Origin: Chloroflexota bacterium
GTDB taxonomy: Bacteria > Chloroflexota > Anaerolineae > Promineifilales > Promineifilaceae
Assembly (NCBI GenBank): GCA_018004935.1
Contig: JAGNBF010000015.1
Span: forward strand, 1 to 64,000
Length of the DNA: 64,000 nt
Direction of reading: 5' to 3'
A program made the position numbers and the translations under genes. Below, one piece after another: positions 59,393-64,000 of this stretch. Within the stretch, counting starts at the first letter, position 1; each line of letters starts with the position of its first letter. Under the pieces are notes generated by a model. That model was not told the DNA's origin and made no database searches. It saw only the letters and a program-made list of their open reading frames with translations.

Positions 59393-60571
59393 TTATTGGT
59401 TGACAAAACGATTGAAACTGCCTTCGTTGAGGTTGTTCCAGTCGCGCACACGGGAGCGGAACGCGTTCCACTGCTCATAGATGGTTTTGAAAGTAGCATC
59501 GCTGGCTGAAAATTCGGCGTATAACTCTTCTGCGGCCGCAGACGCGGCCGCGAGAATCTCATCACTATATGCCCGCAACTGGGTCCCCGCATCCACCAAC
59601 CGTTGTAACGCCTCATTATTCCGGGCATCATACCGCGCCAACATAATCATATTGGCTTCAAAAGCCGCCGTCTTCACTACCTCCTGGTATTCTGGTGGCA
59701 ATTTATTCCATTCATCCAAATTGATTTCCACTTCCAGAGTCGGACCTGGTTCCCACCACCCAGGATAATAGTAATAGTCCGCTACCGTATTCAGGCCTAG
59801 CTTCTCATCATCATATGGGCCAACCCACTCAGCGGCATCAACCGCCCCCGTCTCCAAAGCGGCAAAGATTTCTCCACCGGCCAGAACCTGCACGGTCACT
59901 CCCAACTTCGCCATCACCTGCCCTCCCAGGCCAGGAATACGCATCTTCAGCCCTTGCAAATCAGCTACTGTGTTGATTTCCTTACGAAACCAGCCACCCA
60001 TCTGCGCCCCAGTATTACCTGCCGGGAATTGGATGACATTGAAGGTATCCGCATAAAATTGTTGCAACAACGCCAAACCACCCCCCTCATACAACCAGGC
60101 ATTTTGCTGTTGCGCCGTCAGGCCAAAGGGTAATGCCGTACCAAAAGCGGTTACCGGGCTTTTCCCTACATAATAATAAGAGGCTGTATGCCCACAGGGC
60201 ACTGCCCCCTGTGAAACCACATCCAGAACCTGCGTTCCGGGGGCTAATTCACCGGCCGCACGGGGCGTAATCGCAAACTTCCCCCCCGTCATAGCCGAAA
60301 CCCGTTGCGCAAACACCTCTGCCCCACCAAAAATAGTGTCCAGACTAACGGGCCAACTTGTCGCCATATCCCACTCGATAACCGGGAGATCAGACGACTG
60401 GGCCGCCGTGGCACTGGCGGTATTGGCGGCATTGTTAGCGGCATTGTTAGCGATAACATTGTTGTTTTCAGCGGCATTATTGCCATTCTGGTTCTGACAC
60501 CCAACCAGACCAACGGCGGCACTACCAAGAGCGCCTTTAGTCACCAATTCTAAAAACTCTCGTCGCTTCAT
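59393..60571 (-). CDS. TRAP transporter substrate-binding lipoprotein (DctP/TakP-type)
   Basis: 392 residues. A twin-arginine-like signal ([20 protein letters not shown]) ends in a lipobox LVGC, so it is probably exported and lipid-anchored. A linker of Asn/Ala repeats follows (about 27-58). The binding domain has [67 protein letters not shown] and [17 protein letters not shown], phrases typical of the TakP (2-oxo acid) and chloroaromatic branch. The start at 60571 has AAGGAGG. It is encoded convergent to its permeases, not in their operon. Confidence 0.92.
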   Translation of the reverse strand: MKRREFLELVTKGALGSAAVGLVGCQNQNGNNAAENNNVIANNAANNAANTASATAAQSSDLPVIEWDMATSWPVSLDTIFGGAEVFAQRVSAMTGGKFAITPRAAGELAPGTQVLDVVSQGAVPCGHTASYYYVGKSPVTAFGTALPFGLTAQQQNAWLYEGGGLALLQQFYADTFNVIQFPAGNTGAQMGGWFRKEINTVADLQGLKMRIPGLGGQVMAKLGVTVQVLAGGEIFAALETGAVDAAEWVGPYDDEKLGLNTVADYYYYPGWWEPGPTLEVEINLDEWNKLPPEYQEVVKTAAFEANMIMLARYDARNNEALQRLVDAGTQLRAYSDEILAAASAAAEELYAEFSASDATFKTIYEQWNAFRSRVRDWNNLNEGSFNRFVNQ

Positions 60572-61353
60572 GATGCGGTCCTCCTTACTATGAAATTGGG
60601 GTTGTAGGGGTAAACAATTCTGACTGACAAAACAAGTGGATGACTGGCGATTGTATAGAAACTTTAACCGATCAACAATGGGCAAAATAGTGTACTGTGT
60701 GGGTCAAATCTGGGGATGGCTGGTAAAGCTTTATGGAAGTAGGATGTATGTTGTTTGAGGGCGTACGTCCTCAAACAATAACACAACGGGTTTTCCCCAC
60801 CCCTAATCCCGCCCCCAGGGGCGGGAAACTTTTTAAGGGCCGTTTTTCGCAGGCATTCGCCCACGAAAAACGGCGGGAAGGGGTTTCTCCCAGCAATTCT
60901 CAATTTAGCCAACGGTTAAAACGGTTGGACTCCAGAAGCACGCTCGGAAAATGGCCCAACCCGTAGAACAGCCTTTCCGGCTGTTCGCCCTCTCGTGAAA
61001 ACAAAAAATGGGCGTAACGATACACGTCCTCAAGGGCTGAGCTTTGCCGAAGCCCGGCTCTGCCTGTATAGAGAGTGCACAGCCTGGAAAGGCTCTGCTA
61101 CGCCCAATTGAACCGCCGGGCTATCCATAATACCAGGTCTTACGGACTAAAACAGCAGGCCAACGGCCTTCGTAACCATAGCCCGGCCCGTTTTACGGCC
61201 GGGCGGCCTCGGCACTTTTAGACGTTCAGGCCAAATTGAGAATTGCTGGGTTTCTCCTTTTCCGCTTGTCGTTAAAAAGCAGTCAGATAACATGGTGTGG
61301 GGTGTACGTCGTATTTACAAAAATGACGCACACCCCGTAATTCAGAGCGATTT
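60572..61353. other. 782-bp repeat cluster, no gene seen
   Basis: It contains a perfect hairpin TTGTTTGAGG/CCTCAAACAA (60751-60778), a family A-type core with stem at 60839-60874 (GCCGTTTTTCG...), the uninterrupted sequence GTAGAACAGCCTTTCCGGCTG and GTTCGCCCTCTCGTGAAAAC (60962-61003) that a B element splits elsewhere, a family E-like copy (about 61105-61230) and a B-type end (TTGTCGTTAAAAAGCAGTC, 61267). No coding frame is convincing. Confidence 0.7.
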
Positions 61354-62733
61354 TTACGCTCCCTGTGCCATCATCTTATCAATCGCTGTCGCCAACTGTG
61401 CCAGATTATGGATGATAAGCACTTCATCAGCACCTGATTCATACTCTTCCATAATACTGTCACCTGTACCCCATTGCCCCCGAGGTTCCGGGTTGAACCA
61501 GAGAAGCCGCTTGGCCCGGCGCTGAATGTCTTTAAGCAAATCTAGTCGTGAGGGGTTGTAATTGTTACGCCCATCTCCTAATACAATCACCGTTGTCCGT
61601 GAATCTACTGTACTCAGGTAGCGCGTGTGAAAAGTTTGTAAACTTTGCCCCAGGTCAGTGCGATAACTGCCACCAGGCACGGCCTTATAGGCCGCCTGAA
61701 TCGCATCCTCAACGCGCAAGTTAGCCATATCCACGGTGATTTCGGAGAGGTCGCCATAAAAGGCAAAACTGCGCACCCGATGCACCTGATCATGCAATTC
61801 ATAGACCATCTGTAACATGAATTCCAGGACATGGTGCATGGAACGGGACACATCACAAATGAGAACCAGGCTGGGTTTGAGTTTGTTTTTCTTGAAGCGG
61901 ATTTCTACGGGCACACCCCCATACCGCAAGTTGGTACGAATCGTCCCTTTGGCATCAAACTTGCCTTTGTTACCCCGTTTGCGCCGTAAAGCGGCCCGAC
62001 TACGTAATTGCGTCACCAGCCGTTGTACTTCTTTACGCAAAATATCGGTCTCGGCCGCGCTAAGGGATTCAAAGGGTTTGTGCATCAGGTCGGAGCCATA
62101 TAGCTCATCTGGGCGTGCCGCCCGATCTTGGGCAATTTGTAAGCCGATCTGTTGGGCGATCTGTTCCGTGAGGGCTTCCTGGTTGGCCCTGACAACACCC
62201 ATTAACTTCTCCATTGCTTCCTGGCTCATGCCCATCTCCTGCAATTTTTGCATGAGTTGTTGCATTTGCTCTTCCAGGTGGGCAAACCCCATCTGGCGGA
62301 GCATGCGCCGGGTAATATATTGGGCTTCTCCAGGATTATTAGCCCACCGGATACCGGCTTGCCGTGCCAGGTCTTCTAATTCTTCTTTGGTGGGGGGGTT
62401 GCCACTAGTAAGCCAATCGAGAAGTTGTTGCATGCGGCCGCTTAATGCCGACATCGCCGCCTGCAACATCGCCTGTTCATCTTCTGTCAAATCATCCGAC
62501 GCATTTTGCAGGGGCGGCCCCCCACTACCAAAGTACAGCGGGAATAATTGCTCAAACGCACCAAAATCATCTGACTTTTTGACGAGCGTACTTTTGAGCG
62601 AGGCTTTAAATAGATCCTTCTCGCTAATGCCCATTACCCCTGTAGCGTTTAACGCATCCACCGATTCGGCTACAGAAACGCGCACCCCGGCGGCACGCAA
62701 CCCACGAATGAACTCAACTATTCGGTCGTCCAT
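61354..62733 (-). CDS. CoxE-like von Willebrand A domain protein
   Basis: 459 residues. The N-terminal part is helical and Gln/Met-rich (about 60-260). The VWA domain starts near 285 with the metal-binding DVSRSM motif (about 292) and ends with VIVLGDGRNNYNP, all as in CoxE-family proteins. VWA proteins of this kind work with a MoxR ATPase to load metal or remodel enzyme complexes; CoxD/CoxE do this for the CuMo site of CO dehydrogenase. The start at 62733 has GGGAGGAGG. It overlaps the MoxR gene by 20 bp, indicating translational coupling. The link to the molybdenum hydroxylase 7 kb away is inference. Confidence 0.9.
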   Translation of the reverse strand: MDDRIVEFIRGLRAAGVRVSVAESVDALNATGVMGISEKDLFKASLKSTLVKKSDDFGAFEQLFPLYFGSGGPPLQNASDDLTEDEQAMLQAAMSALSGRMQQLLDWLTSGNPPTKEELEDLARQAGIRWANNPGEAQYITRRMLRQMGFAHLEEQMQQLMQKLQEMGMSQEAMEKLMGVVRANQEALTEQIAQQIGLQIAQDRAARPDELYGSDLMHKPFESLSAAETDILRKEVQRLVTQLRSRAALRRKRGNKGKFDAKGTIRTNLRYGGVPVEIRFKKNKLKPSLVLICDVSRSMHHVLEFMLQMVYELHDQVHRVRSFAFYGDLSEITVDMANLRVEDAIQAAYKAVPGGSYRTDLGQSLQTFHTRYLSTVDSRTTVIVLGDGRNNYNPSRLDLLKDIQRRAKRLLWFNPEPRGQWGTGDSIMEEYESGADEVLIIHNLAQLATAIDKMMAQGA

Positions 62734-63661
62734 AACTGCTGCCTCCTCCCTTGCGACGGCTACCACCATCACCCATCATGCGTTTGGCTTTTTGCACGTC
62801 GGTTTCGTATTTGAGTAGAACGGTCAGCGTGTTAGTCAATGTTTCCTGGTCAATATCTTTGGCATTGAGTGTGACCAAGGCCCGCGCCCAGTCCAATGTT
62901 TCACTGATGCTGGGTACTTTGCGGAGATCCATATTGCGTAGTTGTTGGACAACCGTAACTGCCTGGCGGGCCAGTTCCGGTGTCAGGTTGGGCACCTTCA
63001 GCCGAACTATGTTCAGTTCGCTTTCCAGGTTGGGATAATCCACATACAGGTAAAGACAACGACGCTTGAGGGCTTCGCTGAGTTCACGGGTATTGTTGCT
63101 GGTTAGTAAAACCATCGGCTGGAATTTGGCGGAGATGGTACCCAATTCGGGAACACTGACCTGAAAATCGCTGAGCACTTCAAGCAGGAAGGCTTCAAAT
63201 TCGACATCGGCCCGGTCAATTTCGTCTATGAGCAGGACGACCGGTTCGTCAGAGGTGAGGGCCATGAGTAGGGGGCGGGGGAGCAGGAAGTTTTCGGAGA
63301 AGAAGACGTTTTCTTCCTGAGCAATACGTTGTGCGGCTTCAGCCAGGGTGTTGATACCTTCAAGGGATGTGCGCAGGGTATCACGCAGGAGTTGGGTATA
63401 CAACATTTGCTTGGCATATTCCCACTCATAAAGGGCTTTGCTTTCGTCTAGACCTTCATAACATTGCAGGCGAATGAGGGGGCGACCAAGGGCCGTCGCC
63501 CACACTTTAGCCAGTTCGGTTTTGCCCACACCGGCAGGGCCTTCAGCCAGAATCGGTTTACACAGGTTTTGGGCCAGATAAACAACCGTGGCAATCTCAT
63601 CAGAGGTGATATATTGCTGTTCTTGTAGGCGTTGGCGAACGTCAGTGATGTTTTTAAACAT
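62714..63661 (-). CDS. MoxR-family AAA+ ATPase (CoxD-like)
   Basis: 315 residues. AAA+ core: Walker A GPAGVGKTELAK (about 41), Walker B VVLLIDEIDRAD (about 140), sensor 1 MVLLTSNNTRELSEALKRRC (about 180), C-terminal lid to about 270, then a basic Gly/Ser tail. MoxR proteins are hexameric chaperones acting with VWA-domain partners, here the overlapping gene. GAGGA precedes the start at 63661; the longer frame lies in a short-unit repeat (GGGAACT). It contains no GCGGCCGC site. Confidence 0.93.
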   Translation of the reverse strand: MFKNITDVRQRLQEQQYITSDEIATVVYLAQNLCKPILAEGPAGVGKTELAKVWATALGRPLIRLQCYEGLDESKALYEWEYAKQMLYTQLLRDTLRTSLEGINTLAEAAQRIAQEENVFFSENFLLPRPLLMALTSDEPVVLLIDEIDRADVEFEAFLLEVLSDFQVSVPELGTISAKFQPMVLLTSNNTRELSEALKRRCLYLYVDYPNLESELNIVRLKVPNLTPELARQAVTVVQQLRNMDLRKVPSISETLDWARALVTLNAKDIDQETLTNTLTVLLKYETDVQKAKRMMGDGGSRRKGGGSSYGRPNS

Positions 63662-64000
63662 AGTATTCCTCACAGGAACTCGGGGAATTCCAGGAATTGG
63701 GGGACCTATGGGAACTACGCATACGTTCCAATGAGTTCCGGCTCTTCCTAAGAGTTCCTCTTGAAACAAAAACCGGGTTAAGGCGATTAAACTATGTGGT
63801 TAAAATGCCTGAACCCGGTAGCAATGACGTAATTGGGCGATACGCCCAACTTGTTAAAGGACAAAAAGATTGTAACCGGAAAAAAGCAAAAGTAAACTGC
63901 ACCATCGGGTAGGTTGGGGAGGATTTACGATTTGCGATTTGCGTCTTCGGGGGATGGGCGAATCAACTCATTCCCCGATTCATCATTTGTATCTATTCAG
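63662..64000. other. Short-unit repeats at the right edge, no gene seen
   Basis: GGAACTCGGGGAATTCCAGG and CCAATGAGTTCCGGCTC / AGAGTTCCTC are degenerate inverse units (63671-63760). GATTTACGATTTGCGATTTG repeats lie at 63929. Nothing coding is convincing. Confidence 0.6.

Larger units (their letters stand above)
834..62441. repeat. Highly iterated palindrome GCGGCCGC, about 100 copies
   Basis: Reading the whole window by eye I counted about 100 copies of the 8-bp palindrome GCGGCCGC, first at 834 and last at 62434. A random sequence of this length and near 50% GC would hold about one. Only about three copies (5149, 14974, 18202) lie outside genes. Inside genes it is read in all three frames: GCG GCC GCN (Ala-Ala-Ala, commonest), NGC GGC CGC (x-Gly-Arg, as in recA at 18906) and CGG CCG (Arg-Pro, as in moeA). 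Many copies extend to CGCGGCCGCG. Overlapping doubles occur at 28954-28967 and 52870-52883. The pattern resembles HIP1 (GCGATCGC) of cyanobacteria. Its function here is unknown. Confidence 0.95.

Noticed and set aside
834-62441. GCGGCCGC copies as cloning linkers or adaptor artefacts
   Set aside because: The sites are in frame inside intact conserved genes and have varied flanks; artefacts would break genes or repeat the same flanks.
1-64000. Prophage, integrative element or genomic island
   Set aside because: No integrase, structural phage gene, relaxase or tRNA target is visible; most genes are ordinary metabolism, transport and signalling.

Overview
The window is 64 kb of a bacterial chromosome, most likely from the Chloroflexota (an Anaerolineae-like lineage); this placement is an inference. 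The support is a fused NuoCD in a small nuoB-CD-I set, a recA promoter carrying a Gram-positive-type (GAAC-N4-GTTC) SOS box, a RicT (PSP1) protein, lipoprotein and Tat signals, and a secreted peptidase ending in a YIPVVFK-like tail. There is no integrase, phage module, tRNA, rRNA or CRISPR array that I can recognise.

Layout. 0-4.5 kb (minus): a polyamine-type ABC importer, potA-potB-potC and the start of a potD-like lipoprotein cut by the window edge. 5.3-9.1 kb: a Uma2-family nuclease-fold protein, a class III CoA-transferase/racemase and an acyl-CoA ligase. 9.6-14.7 kb: two large tandem paralogues of unknown function (one membrane anchor plus propeller-like repeats). 15.2-21 kb: a sensor kinase, dihydrofolate reductase, recA and an S1-domain protein. 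21.1-24.3 kb: moeA, an HD-domain protein and ricT. 24.9-28.5 kb: an ABC-2 exporter (ATPase and two permeases). 28.9-33.6 kb: an Mrp-type ATPase, the complex I subunits NuoI, NuoCD and NuoB, and IscX. 34-35.3 kb: a QTMAN/GTDC1-family glycosyltransferase. 35.5-41.9 kb: a hybrid kinase, a BaeS-like kinase with its OmpR-type regulator, and a secreted DUF2680-like protein. 42.8-48.4 kb: a LysM membrane protein, an MBL-fold hydrolase, a MATE-like transporter and a ChrA-type transporter. 48.8-54.8 kb: a molybdenum hydroxylase (FAD and FeS subunits fused, plus the Mo subunit) with an M14 peptidase between its two genes. 55.2-56.7 kb: ArfB-like and double-Nudix proteins. 57-60.6 kb: a TRAP transporter. 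61.4-63.7 kb: a MoxR ATPase and a CoxE-like VWA protein.

Two features of the DNA itself stand out more than any gene. First, the octamer palindrome GCGGCCGC occurs about 100 times by eye, where about one is expected. It lies almost only inside genes, usually as Ala-Ala-Ala, Gly-Arg or Arg-Pro. It is formally like the HIP1 palindrome (GCGATCGC) of cyanobacteria, but with a different sequence. Second, the roughly 20% of the window that is intergenic is packed with small repeats: several families of 80-200 bp elements with terminal inverted repeats, and degenerate short tandem repeats that fold into hairpins. One family is exactly 200 bp in three copies. Each copy sits in the centre of the palindrome of another repeat, and uninterrupted counterparts are visible in this same window. 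Several genes take their stop codon, and one its apparent N-terminus, from such a repeat.

Functional links (inference): moeA, the molybdenum hydroxylase and the MoxR/CoxE pair could form one molybdoenzyme theme. Mrp, IscX and the nuo genes form an iron-sulfur/complex I block. The OmpR/BaeS pair may control the adjacent secreted DUF2680-like protein.
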